A stretch of DNA of 64,000 nt from Tagaea sp965279565 (lineage in GTDB: Bacteria; Pseudomonadota; Alphaproteobacteria; CACIAM-22H2): assembly GCA_965279565.1 (NCBI GenBank), contig OZ257249.1:3162001-3226000 (forward strand), given 5' to 3'. Positions 16,400 through 24,664 of this stretch are shown here, piece after piece; the stretch's first letter is position 1, and each line of letters starts with the position of its first letter. Both the position numbers and the translations under genes were made by a program. The notes beneath the pieces were generated by a model. It ran no database searches. It worked only from the letters and a program-made list of their open reading frames with translations, and was not told the origin of the DNA.

Positions 16400-17050
16400 T
16401 CAAACGGCCGGATTGAGGATCAGCGGAACCGGGTTGCCGGTTCCGGCGACGATCACGCGCTCGCCTTCGACGCGCGCCTGTCCGGCGGCGATCAGACGCA
16501 GGGCGGCCGGATATAGCCTGTGCTCGGCCGCTAGGATGCGCGCGGCAAGCTTGTCCTCGTCGTCGTCCGGCAGCACGGGGACAGCCGCCTGGCCGACGAT
16601 CGGTCCGGCGTCCATTTTCGGCCTGACGAAATGCACCGTGCATCCGGCGATCCGCACGCCCTCCGCAAGAGCCCGTCTGTGCGTGTCGAGCCCGGGAAAG
16701 GACGGCAGCAGCGAAGGATGGATGTTGATCATCCGGTCGTGCCAGGCGTCGACGAAACCGGGCGTCAGCAGGCGCATGAAACCGGCGAGGCAGACGAACT
16801 CGATACCGGCGGCGCGCAATGTCGCGTCCAGAGCCTGCTCGAACAGCTCGCGTCCCTTGTATACACGATGGTCGACGGTCGCCGTCGCGATGCCGGCGTC
16901 GCGTGCAAAGGCAAGCCCGCCCGCATCGGGCACATTCGAGACGACGAGCGCGATTTCGGCGGGATAGCCGGGTGCGCGCGCGGCTTCGACCAGCGCGCGC
17001 ATATTGCTTCCTCGACCGGAAATCAGGATCCCGACGCGCAGACGCGCCAC
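16400..17050 (-). CDS. purN: Phosphoribosylglycinamide formyltransferase
   Basis: Third step of de novo purine synthesis, formylating GAR with 10-formyl-THF. 216 aa from a GTG at 17050, one base after the purM TAG. Motifs: LISGRGSNM near the start, and the catalytic Asn/His of MINIHPSLLPSFPGLDTH, then HFVRPKMDAGPIV with the catalytic Asp. Cotranscribed with purM. Confidence 0.96.
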   Translation of the reverse strand: MARLRVGILISGRGSNMRALVEAARAPGYPAEIALVVSNVPDAGGLAFARDAGIATATVDHRVYKGRELFEQALDATLRAAGIEFVCLAGFMRLLTPGFVDAWHDRMINIHPSLLPSFPGLDTHRRALAEGVRIAGCTVHFVRPKMDAGPIVGQAAVPVLPDDDEDKLAARILAAEHRLYPAALRLIAAGQARVEGERVIVAGTGNPVPLILNPAV

Positions 17051-17051
17051 G

Positions 17052-18116
17052 CTAGAGAGACCAGCTGTCGAGATTGTCGACAATGCAGCCCGGCGCATCG
17101 GCGCCGGGGCGCGGAACGACGCGGCCGATCTCGATCGGCGTCTCGCCGGCTTCGCGCAGCAGCTTCAGCGCCGCATCCTTGCGGTCTGCCGGCACGACGA
17201 CGACCATCCCGATGCCACAGTTGAACACGCGCACCATCTCAGCGCGCGCGACCTGGCCGCCCTTGGCAAGCCATGCGAAGACCGCCGGCAGCTTCCACGC
17301 GCGCGCATCGATGCGTACCTGAAGTCCGTCGGGAATCACGCGCGGCACGTTTTCCACCAGTCCGCCGCCGGTGATATGCGCCATCGCCTTGGCGTGCCCG
17401 GCGCGCGCGAGGGCAAGGCAGCTTTTCACGTAGATGCGCGTCGGGGCGAGCAGCGCTTCGGCCAGCGACTTCTCGGGCGCGAACGGGGCAGGGGCCTGCC
17501 AGGAAAGCTCGGCCGTATGGACGACCCGGCGGACGAGCGAGAACCCGTTCGAGTGGACGCCCGACGAGGCAAGTCCGAGCACGACGTCGCCGGCCGCGAC
17601 CTTCGTGCCGTCGATGCCGGAGCCGCGCTCGAGGGCACCGACCGAGAAGCCGGCAAGGTCGTAGTCGCCGGCGGCGTACATGCCGGGCATTTCCGCCGTC
17701 TCGCCGCCGACCAGGGCGCAGCCTGCGATCCGGCAGCCTTCGGCGATTCCGCCGACGATAGACTTTGCCGCCGCAACGTCGAGCTTCCCGGTCGCGAAAT
17801 AGTCGAGGAAGAAAAGCGGTTCGGCACCCTGGACGACCAGATCGTTCACGCACATCGCGACCAGATCGATCCCGACCGTCTCGTGACGCCCGGATTCGAT
17901 GGCGATCTTCAGTTTGGTGCCGACGCCGTCGTTCGTGGCGACGAGGATCGGGTCCTTGAAGCCGGCCGCCTTGAGGTCGAAAAGCGCGCCGAAACCGCCC
18001 AGACCGGCGTCGGAGCCGGGCCTGCGGGTCGACTTGGCCATCGGCTTGATCGCCTCGACCAGGGCCTCGCCCGCGTCGATATCTACCCCGGCTTCCGCGT
18101 AACGATTCGTGCTCAT
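17052..18116 (-). CDS. purM: Phosphoribosylformylglycinamidine cyclo-ligase
   Basis: ATP-dependent closure of FGAM to AIR, fifth step of purine synthesis. 354 aa from ATG at 18116. DGVGTKLKIA, the LDYFATGKLD block, ALVGGETAEMPGMY and HITGGGLVENVPRV are characteristic. First gene of purM-purN and divergent from the 18200 gene, whose promoter overlaps its start. Confidence 0.97.
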   Translation of the reverse strand: MSTNRYAEAGVDIDAGEALVEAIKPMAKSTRRPGSDAGLGGFGALFDLKAAGFKDPILVATNDGVGTKLKIAIESGRHETVGIDLVAMCVNDLVVQGAEPLFFLDYFATGKLDVAAAKSIVGGIAEGCRIAGCALVGGETAEMPGMYAAGDYDLAGFSVGALERGSGIDGTKVAAGDVVLGLASSGVHSNGFSLVRRVVHTAELSWQAPAPFAPEKSLAEALLAPTRIYVKSCLALARAGHAKAMAHITGGGLVENVPRVIPDGLQVRIDARAWKLPAVFAWLAKGGQVARAEMVRVFNCGIGMVVVVPADRKDAALKLLREAGETPIEIGRVVPRPGADAPGCIVDNLDSWSL

Positions 18117-18144
18117 TGGCGCCCCTTTGCCGGATTGGCTATAA
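18116..18144 (+). promoter_or_regulatory. Sigma-70 promoter for the DUF2066-HdaA operon
   Basis: TTGGCG (18116-18121), 17 bases, TATAAC (18139-18144), with the next ATG at 18200. The -35 overlaps the purM start codon, and the TATA block read on minus gives TATAGC, so both directions may compete here. Confidence 0.5.
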
Positions 18145-18199
18145 CGGTGGTCGAACCCCCGGCGACGGGCGGAAAATAAAGGATTCGGAACGGTTTGCA

Positions 18200-19318
18200 A
18201 TGGCGCTTCGGGCGTTGGTTCTGGGATTTGCGGCGGCGATCGCGGCCGGTACGGCCGGACTTGCCCAGGTTCCGGCACCGGCAGCGGTCGACGTATTCGC
18301 CGTGCGCGGCGTCGAGGTCGATCGGAGTGCCGCTACCGCAGCACAGGCGCGCGATCAGGCCATCGCCGAAGGCCAGCGGCTGGCCTGGCGCCGGCTCGTC
18401 GAACGGATGGTACCGGCCGACGCGCGCGGCCCGGTCATGGCACTTCCGGTCGCCGAAATCGTCCCGCTGATCGACAGCTTCGAAGTCGAGACCGAACGCG
18501 GATCCGGCACGCGCTGGATCGGCGCGTTGGGTTTCCGGTTCCGGTCGAGCGAGGTTCGCCAGCTTTTCCGCAGCCGGAATATTGCTTTCGCGGAAACCCC
18601 GGCCCGACGCGTGCTGGTCGTGCCGGTCGCGATTCGCGACGGGCAGGCGCTGCTCTGGGAAGACGACAACGCATGGCGGCTCGCCTGGTCGGCGCTGCCC
18701 GCACCCACCGGCCTCCAGCCATGGGTTCTGCCGCAGGCCGACATCGAGGATGCCGGATTGATCGGCGCCGAACAGGCGGCGACACTTGATCGCGCCCGCC
18801 TGCGTGCGCTTGCCGCACGCCACAGCACGCAAGGCGTGATCGTCGTCAGCGCCGAGACCGACGAAGCGGGCGTTGCGGGGGCGGCCGTTCAGGTGCAGTT
18901 CTCGCGGGTCGGTGCGCCGGCCCCGGATGCGGACTGGCCGCACGTGTTCCGGCTGGCCGCCGGCGAAACGGCCGAAACGGCCTGGCCGCGCATCGCGCGC
19001 GCGGCTGCCGATCTGATCGAGGAACGCTGGAAATCGGAAGTCCTCGTGCAAGGCAGCGACGTCGTGCTGCTGCGCACGACGATCCCGGTAAGCGATCTTT
19101 CCGAATGGGTCGCAATGCGCCGCCGGCTGGCGGAAGTGGCCAGCGTGCGCCGGCTGGATATCCTGGTCCTGGGACGCGGCGGAGCTATCGTCGATATCCA
19201 GCATGAGGGCGGCACGGAGGCGCTTCGCACCGCGCTGGCACAGCGCGATCTGGCGCTCGAGGAAGAAGAGGGCGGCTGGCGACTGCAACTCGTCGAACGC
19301 GGCGGCAAGCGCCCGTGA
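18200..19318 (+). CDS. DUF2066 domain protein, exported
   Basis: 372 aa with a signal peptide (ALVLGFAAAIAAGTAGLAQ, cleavage near residue 23). The first ~130 residues after it match the general pattern of the DUF2066 family of alphaproteobacteria: FAVRGVEVD, ARDQAIAEGQRLAWRRLVERM, FEVETERGSGTRWIGALGFRF. The C-terminal half is a variable alpha/beta region. Function is unknown; placement directly before a CDP-alcohol phosphatidyltransferase gene, with 4-base overlap, hints at an envelope role but proves none. Confidence 0.75.
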   Translation: MALRALVLGFAAAIAAGTAGLAQVPAPAAVDVFAVRGVEVDRSAATAAQARDQAIAEGQRLAWRRLVERMVPADARGPVMALPVAEIVPLIDSFEVETERGSGTRWIGALGFRFRSSEVRQLFRSRNIAFAETPARRVLVVPVAIRDGQALLWEDDNAWRLAWSALPAPTGLQPWVLPQADIEDAGLIGAEQAATLDRARLRALAARHSTQGVIVVSAETDEAGVAGAAVQVQFSRVGAPAPDADWPHVFRLAAGETAETAWPRIARAAADLIEERWKSEVLVQGSDVVLLRTTIPVSDLSEWVAMRRRLAEVASVRRLDILVLGRGGAIVDIQHEGGTEALRTALAQRDLALEEEEGGWRLQLVERGGKRP

Positions 19319-19863
19319 TAAACGTCCCGAACTTCCTCTCCTTCGCTCGCCTGCTCGCGGTTCCGGTCGCGGTGTGGCTGATGCTCGGCGCGCATTTCGA
19401 GGCGGCGTTCTGGCTGTTCATCGCGGCCGGCGCCACCGACGCGCTCGACGGGTTCCTTGCCAAGCGTTTCGGATGGGAAACCGAACTCGGCTCCTATCTC
19501 GACCCGCTGGCGGACAAGGCGCTGCTCGTTTCGGTCTTTCTCGTTCTCGGCTGGACCGGGCACATCCCGGCATGGTTGGCGATCATGGTCATCTTCCGCG
19601 ACCTGCTGATCGTCGGCGGGGCGCTCGTCGTCGTGGCGATCACCGGCAGTTTCAAGTCCGATCCGATGTGGATCAGCAAGCTCAACACGACGCTCCAGAT
19701 TCTGCTCGCCGCCGCCGTGCTTGCCGAACTCGGCGTCGGATTCGAGTTCGAGCGCTGGCGCTGGCTGCTCGTCGACGTCACCGCGGTGACGACGCTCGCG
19801 TCCGGCCTTGCCTATCTTGTCCGCTGGACAAGGCGGCTTTCCGAGGAAGAGGATGCCGCATGA
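19315..19863 (+). CDS. CDP-alcohol phosphatidyltransferase (PgsA-like)
   Basis: 182-aa membrane enzyme of about five helices that exchanges CMP on CDP-diacylglycerol for an alcohol, probably glycerol phosphate. The motif D-x2-D-G-x2-A-[R]-x8-G-x3-D-x3-D is at Asp42, Asp45, Gly46, Ala49, Gly59, Asp63, Asp67, with Lys50 where Arg is usual. GTG start lies in the previous stop (GTGA). Many alphaproteobacteria carry a second, canonical pgsA elsewhere, so this may be a paralog with its own product. Confidence 0.8.
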   Translation: MINVPNFLSFARLLAVPVAVWLMLGAHFEAAFWLFIAAGATDALDGFLAKRFGWETELGSYLDPLADKALLVSVFLVLGWTGHIPAWLAIMVIFRDLLIVGGALVVVAITGSFKSDPMWISKLNTTLQILLAAAVLAELGVGFEFERWRWLLVDVTAVTTLASGLAYLVRWTRRLSEEEDAA

Positions 19864-20945
19864 CCGATCCGGAAGCCAAACGCCCCTTCCTGTGGAACCA
19901 TCCCGTCGCGTGGGTGACAATCGTCGCGGGCTTCGGCGTGGTGATATATGCGCTCAGTGGCGTGCTGCTGCCCTTCGTCGTGGCGGCGGCGATCGCCTAC
20001 CTGATCGATCCGCTCGTCGATCGGATCGTGCGCATCGGCATCCCGCGCGTGGGCGCTGCCGCCATCGTGACGATCTCGTTCTTCGCGGTCTCGACGACGA
20101 TCGTGGTGCTGCTTGCACCCGTCCTCCAGCACCAGCTCGTCGGTCTCGGCGACAGGCTCGCGGTCGTCTCGCGCCAGTTGTTCGAACTGGCCAGACCCTA
20201 TCTCAATGACATTTTCGAACATGTGGGTGCGGTCGATGTGCAGCAGCTGAGCGGGGCGGGCGATGCGGTCCGAACGGCCTTGGGCTGGATCGCGCGCGCG
20301 CTCGGCGGCGTGCTCAGCGGCGGGCTCGCGATCGTCAACATGTTCGCGCTGGTCTTCATCACTCCGGTTGTCGTGTTCTACCTCGTGCGCGACTGGACGC
20401 TGGTCCAGTCCAAGATCGACAGCTGGCTGCCACGCCGCCATGCCGATACGATCCGGGGCCTGCTCAGCGAGATCGACGCACGGCTCGCCGGGTTCCTGCG
20501 CGGACAGGCGCTGGTATGCCTCTTCCTGGCAGCCTTCTATGCGGCAGGGCTGACGCTGGTCGATCTCAGCTACGGGCTTCTCGTCGGGATCCTGACCGGC
20601 GTGCTCAGTTTCATCCCCTATGTCGGCGTCTTCGTCGGCATGGCGACCGGCATGTCGATCGCGGTATTCCAGTTCGCATCGTGGATCGATGTCGGCTTCG
20701 TGCTGGCGGTTTTCCTGCTGGGGCAGTTTCTCGAAGGCAATTTCATCACGCCGAAGCTTGTCGGCGACCGGGTCGGCCTGCATCCGGTCTGGATGATGCT
20801 GTCGATCTTCGCGGGTGGCGCGCTGTTTGGCTTCGTCGGCGTGCTGATCGCGATCCCGGTTGCGGCGGCGCTCGGCGTACTGCTGCGCTTCGCGATGAAG
20901 CGCTACATGGAAAGCTCCCTCTATCTGGGGAGCGATCCGCCGTGA
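19860..20945 (+). CDS. AI-2E family transporter
   Basis: 361-aa polytopic membrane protein of the PerM/AI-2E exporter family: paired N-terminal helices (about 15-45 and 55-85), a periplasmic segment, then several helices with the family-typical LVGILTGVLSFIPYVGVFVG and GNFITPKLVGDRVGLHPVW. Members export varied small solutes or ions; none can be assigned here. Overlaps its neighbours on both sides (ATGA and GTGA). Confidence 0.87.
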   Translation: MTDPEAKRPFLWNHPVAWVTIVAGFGVVIYALSGVLLPFVVAAAIAYLIDPLVDRIVRIGIPRVGAAAIVTISFFAVSTTIVVLLAPVLQHQLVGLGDRLAVVSRQLFELARPYLNDIFEHVGAVDVQQLSGAGDAVRTALGWIARALGGVLSGGLAIVNMFALVFITPVVVFYLVRDWTLVQSKIDSWLPRRHADTIRGLLSEIDARLAGFLRGQALVCLFLAAFYAAGLTLVDLSYGLLVGILTGVLSFIPYVGVFVGMATGMSIAVFQFASWIDVGFVLAVFLLGQFLEGNFITPKLVGDRVGLHPVWMMLSIFAGGALFGFVGVLIAIPVAAALGVLLRFAMKRYMESSLYLGSDPP

Positions 20946-21622
20946 GCGGCGGACAGCTCGTTCTCGAATTCCCGCATCGACCGGCGCTCGAGCGCGAGGA
21001 TTTCCTCGTCGCTCCGGCGAACGCCGACGCCGTTGCCTGGATCGACGCATGGCCGAATTGGTCGGCGCCAGCACTCTTCGTCCACGGCCCGGCAGGAAGC
21101 GGAAAGACCCACCTTGCGCAAACGTGGAGGCTTCGCGCGCAGGCGCGCGAACTGCGTACGGTCGAGATCGAAACCGCATCGTTGCCCGAGCGGATCGCCG
21201 CTGCCCCGGCGTTCGTGATCGAGGACGTCGACCGCAATCCGCCGGATGCGCGCGCCTGGTTCCACCTGCTGAACCTGCTCGCCGAGCGCAGCCAGTGGGC
21301 GCTGTTCACCGCGCGCGAGGCGCCGGCGCGCTGGCAGAGCGGATTGCCGGATCTGGACTCGCGCCTGCGGGCCTTGCCGGCGGTCGGCATCGCCGCACCC
21401 GACGAACAGCTTGTCGAGGCGGTCCTCGTCAAACAGCTCGCTGATCGCCAATTGCGCGTACCGCCCGACACGGTGCGCTACGTCGCGACGCGCCTCGAAA
21501 GATCGCTCGCCGCGGTCGGGCGCATTGCGGCGGCACTCGACGCGGCGGCACTCGCCGCGAAACGGCCATTGACAATTCCCCTCGCGCGCGACGTCCTGCG
21601 CGCCGAGGGTCTTGAAACCTGA
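20942..21622 (+). CDS. hdaA: DnaA-related regulator HdaA
   Basis: Hda-type AAA+ protein: with the beta clamp it stimulates ATP hydrolysis by DnaA and so prevents re-initiation. 226 aa. The N-terminus has the clamp-binding motif QLVLEF (residues 5-10). Walker A is GPAGSGKTH (about 49-57); IEDVD replaces a standard Walker B; the C-terminus resembles DnaA domain III only, without the DNA-binding domain IV. Last of the coupled plus-strand run. Confidence 0.88.
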   Translation: MSGGQLVLEFPHRPALEREDFLVAPANADAVAWIDAWPNWSAPALFVHGPAGSGKTHLAQTWRLRAQARELRTVEIETASLPERIAAAPAFVIEDVDRNPPDARAWFHLLNLLAERSQWALFTAREAPARWQSGLPDLDSRLRALPAVGIAAPDEQLVEAVLVKQLADRQLRVPPDTVRYVATRLERSLAAVGRIAAALDAAALAAKRPLTIPLARDVLRAEGLET

Positions 21623-21648
21623 AAACGAAAGCACGGGAGTCGCCGACA

Positions 21649-22428
21649 ATGGACATGGGAATCAAAGGTCGCACCGCGATCGTATGCGCCGGATCCAAGG
21701 GGCTCGGAAAGGGATGCGCCGAAGCGCTCGCGGCCGAGGGCGTCAATCTCGTGATCAACGCGCGCGGCGTCGAGGCACTGGAGGCGACAGCCGCCGAATT
21801 GCGCAAACGCTTCTCGGTGAAGGTGACCGCCGTCGCCTGCGACGTGACGACGGCCGACGGGCGCGCGAAGCTTCTCGCCGCCTGCCCGGACCCGGACATC
21901 CTCGTCAACAATGCCGGCGGCCCGCCGCCCGGCGACTTCCGCGAGTGGGACGAGAAGATGTGGCATTCGGCCGTCGAGGCCAACATGATCACGCCGATCA
22001 TGCTGATCAAGGCGACGGTCGACAGCATGATCGCCCGCAAGTTCGGGCGCATCGTCAACATCACGTCGGCGGCCGTGAAGAACCCGATCCCGAATCTCGG
22101 TCTGTCGAACGGCGCGCGCGCCGGCCTGACGGGCTTCGTGGCCGGCCTGTCGCGGCAGGTCGCCAAGCACAACGTGACGATCAACGCCCTGCTGCCGGGT
22201 CCGTTCGAGACTGACCGCCTGCGGGCAAACCTCGCCATCGGGGCGAAGGCTGCGGGCAAGCCCCTCGAAGAGATCGCCGATGCCCGGCGCAAGGCCAACC
22301 CGGCCGAGCGCTTCGGAACATCCGAGGAGTTCGGTGCTGCCTGCGCGTTCTTGTGCAGCGCACACGCGGGATACATCGTGGGGCAGAACATCGTGCTCGA
22401 CGGCGGCGCATTCAACGGGACGATGTGA
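21649..22428 (+). CDS. SDR-fold protein lacking the catalytic Tyr/Lys
   Basis: 259 aa, Rossmann fold with CAGSKGLGKG near the start and NNAGGPPPGDF. Homologs are called 3-oxoacyl-ACP reductases. The segment that should be Tyr-x3-Lys reads LSNGARAGLTG: aligned on AGL, Tyr becomes Ser and Lys becomes Arg. The preceding ITSAAVKNPIPNLGL keeps the Ser region. The C-terminal SDR end (YIVGQNIVLDGGAFNGTM) is intact, so it is not a pseudogene. A non-reductase or altered-chemistry role is possible. Two near starts exist (21649, 21655). Confidence 0.8.
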   Translation: MDMGIKGRTAIVCAGSKGLGKGCAEALAAEGVNLVINARGVEALEATAAELRKRFSVKVTAVACDVTTADGRAKLLAACPDPDILVNNAGGPPPGDFREWDEKMWHSAVEANMITPIMLIKATVDSMIARKFGRIVNITSAAVKNPIPNLGLSNGARAGLTGFVAGLSRQVAKHNVTINALLPGPFETDRLRANLAIGAKAAGKPLEEIADARRKANPAERFGTSEEFGAACAFLCSAHAGYIVGQNIVLDGGAFNGTM

Positions 22429-22633
22429 GCGAAGATATCCGGCAGGACTTCCGCCAAAGCCCTTGAAATAGCTTCTGAATGATAGGTCTGGATTGCTGTC
22501 ATTAAACGGCAACAGATCGTCGCTTGCAGCACTTGCCGGGCCCTGTCTAACCTCCGCCGTCCGCTGCGGCTGACCTCGTCTTCCGACGAGGCTCGGTTGC
22601 GGGCGGTCGCGGCAGGTCAGGCGGGTCGGCACG
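22429..22633 (+). promoter_or_regulatory. Leader region of the CYTH-CHAD gene
   Basis: Non-coding gap of 205 bases. It holds a plausible promoter, TTGCAG (22524-22529), 17 bases, CTAACC (22547-22552), and a hairpin, CCTCGTC (22574-22580), TTCC, GACGAGG (22585-22591), in the leader of the downstream gene. No T-run follows the hairpin, so it is unlikely to be a terminator. Confidence 0.4.
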
Positions 22634-24193
22634 ATGGACAGGCAGGACGAAAAGGCGGAAATCGAGCTGAAGCTCGCCGTTCCGTCCGAAGCCCTGACCA
22701 GGCTCGCCCGCGATCCGCGGCTTAGGGCGCTGGTAAGCGGCGGCGGCACGCGCAAGCATCTCAGGACCACCTATTTCGATACTCCGGACCGGCGCCTGCT
22801 GTCGGCCGAGCTGGCCTTGCGCGTGCGGCGCGACGGGCGGCGACGCATCCAGACGCTCAAGACTGCAGGGCATCCCACGCTCGGCCTGCTCGCGCGCGGC
22901 GAATGGGAGCGCGAGATCGTCGGCGAGCGACCGGTGCTCGACGACGCGTGGCTCGCCGAGATCGGCGACAAGGATGCGCGCAAGCTGCTGGCAAAGTCGA
23001 AGGTCCGCGCACGGCTGGCGCCGATGTTCTCGACGGATTTCCGCCGCCACTCCTGGCGCATCCGCCGTGCGGGAAGCGTCATCGAGATCGCGATCGACAG
23101 GGGAACGATCGAAGGGCCGGAGGGGCTTTCCCCGATTTCAGAAGTCGAACTCGAGCTCAAATCCGGAGATCCGAACGAGCTTTACTGGCTTGCGCGCGAG
23201 ATCGTCGGGATCGTGCCGGCGGTGGTGGAATCGCGCAGCAAGGCCGAGCGCGGCTATGCGCTGTTGCTGCCGGCCCGCGGTGCAGTGCGTGCCGCGTCGG
23301 TCGGCATCGACAAGGACGCGACGGTCGAAAGCGCCTTTCGCGAAGTCGGCCGGACGTGCCTTGCACATGCGCGAGCCAACGAATCCCTCGTGCGCAGCAA
23401 GCCGTCGGTCGAAGGCGTGCACCAGCTGCGCGTGGCGCTGCGTCGCATGCGTTCGGCGCTGGCCGCGTTCCGCGACGTGCTGCCGGTTCCCGAACGCCGC
23501 TCGAAGGCGGCCGACCTGCGCTGGGTCGCGTCGAGCTGCGGTGCCGCACGCGACTGGGACGTGTTCCGCAACCAGCTTCTGAAGCCGCTGAGCCGCCATC
23601 TCGAGGACGAGCCGGCACTTGCCCGCGTGACGCGCGCCGCCGAAGCGGCCCGCCGGCGCGCATACCGCGACGTCCAGTCGATGCTCGGAACGCCGCGCCT
23701 TACCCATGCGCTGCTCGACGTCGAGGCGTGGTGGGAGAATGGCGGATGGGCGGAAGGCATGGGCGAGTGGCGCAACGCGCCGGTACGCGAGTTCGCGCGC
23801 GTCGTGTTGCGCCGTCTTCACCGCCATGTCGCGAAGCTCGGCAAGGACATCGCCCGGCTTCCGGAGGCGGAGCTCCACGAACTTCGCATCCGCTGCAAGA
23901 AGCTGCGTTACGCGGCCGAATTCTTCCGCGGAGCGTTTGGCCGCAAGCCAGCGGCGACCTATCTTGCGGCGCTCGCTGAAGTGCAGGAGCATTTGGGCGC
24001 GCTGAACGACGCGGTCGTGGCGAAGTCGCTGCTGGCCGAACTCGGGAAGGAGTCCGCCGGACTGCCGCCCGAACTGCTCGCTCGGGCCGAAGGCATCGTC
24101 ACGGGCTGGATCGCGGCGCGCGTGCGCAGCGATCTCGGGCAGCTTCCCGAGCTCTGGCGGCGATTCGAAGGGCAACGGCCCTTCTGGAAATAG
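22634..24193 (+). CDS. CYTH-CHAD domain protein (inorganic triphosphatase-like)
   Basis: 519 aa. N-terminal CYTH domain with the ExExK signature at Glu9, Glu11, Lys13, which in relatives binds triphosphate and metals and hydrolyses tripolyphosphate. The C-terminal CHAD domain (about 225-519) is helical and Arg/His-rich (VHQLRVALRRMRSAL; LHELRIRCKKLRYAAEFF), and binds polyphosphate in characterised members. CYTH-CHAD fusions like E. coli YgiF fit this architecture. Monocistronic. Confidence 0.9.
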   Translation: MDRQDEKAEIELKLAVPSEALTRLARDPRLRALVSGGGTRKHLRTTYFDTPDRRLLSAELALRVRRDGRRRIQTLKTAGHPTLGLLARGEWEREIVGERPVLDDAWLAEIGDKDARKLLAKSKVRARLAPMFSTDFRRHSWRIRRAGSVIEIAIDRGTIEGPEGLSPISEVELELKSGDPNELYWLAREIVGIVPAVVESRSKAERGYALLLPARGAVRAASVGIDKDATVESAFREVGRTCLAHARANESLVRSKPSVEGVHQLRVALRRMRSALAAFRDVLPVPERRSKAADLRWVASSCGAARDWDVFRNQLLKPLSRHLEDEPALARVTRAAEAARRRAYRDVQSMLGTPRLTHALLDVEAWWENGGWAEGMGEWRNAPVREFARVVLRRLHRHVAKLGKDIARLPEAELHELRIRCKKLRYAAEFFRGAFGRKPAATYLAALAEVQEHLGALNDAVVAKSLLAELGKESAGLPPELLARAEGIVTGWIAARVRSDLGQLPELWRRFEGQRPFWK

Positions 24194-24269
24194 CCGGTCT
24201 GCCGTAACCTTCTGGTGAATCTTGCGAATCGTCCGATGGCGACGCCCATGCGGCGCCGCGGACGGGCTT

Positions 24270-24278
24270 TGCTATACT
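24270..24278 (+). promoter_or_regulatory. Extended -10 promoter before the cupredoxin gene
   Basis: TGCTATACT, a TG-n extended -10, sits 27 bases before the ATG at 24305. No good -35 is present, as is often so for extended -10 promoters. Confidence 0.4.
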
Positions 24279-24304
24279 GGGATCCTAGGCTCAGGAGTGT
24301 TTCG

Positions 24305-24640
24305 ATGCGACCACTTGCACTGATGATCGTTGCGGCGGCCGTCTCGTTCGCCGCCGGGCATCTGGCGTTCGCGCAAGGCACCGATGCCGAAGCGACCGTC
24401 ATCCAGCGCGATATCGATTTCGAGCCGAAAGAAGTGCGCATCCGGGTTGGCGGGCAGGTGTTTTTCGTCAACGAGGACCGGTTCGGTCACAATGTCTATT
24501 CCGAAACGGCCGGCGGCGAGTTCGACGTGGGCCGGCAGGGGCCGAACTCGAAGATCGGCGTGCCGTTCCGGCGTGCGGGGACCTTCGCGGTACTGTGCCG
24601 CATCCATCCCCGCATGGCCATGCAGGTCGTCGTCCAGTAA
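24305..24640 (+). CDS. Exported cupredoxin (plastocyanin-like blue copper protein)
   Basis: 111-aa precursor with a signal peptide ending AFAQ-GTD (about residue 24). The copper ligands of the plastocyanin type are present: His62 (FGHNVYS), then Cys98, His101 and Met106 as C-x2-H-x4-M. The protein is likely a periplasmic electron carrier or copper-binding protein. It lies 24 bases before the hybrid-kinase gene, so it may be cotranscribed with that signalling pair; a functional link is inference. Confidence 0.85.
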   Translation: MRPLALMIVAAAVSFAAGHLAFAQGTDAEATVIQRDIDFEPKEVRIRVGGQVFFVNEDRFGHNVYSETAGGEFDVGRQGPNSKIGVPFRRAGTFAVLCRIHPRMAMQVVVQ

Positions 24641-24664
24641 TCCGGTCGCGGGAGAGGGTATCGC

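Noticed and set aside
21649..22428. SDR gene as a pseudogene
   Set aside because: Full length, good codon use, intact cofactor site and C-terminus; only the active-site pair is changed.
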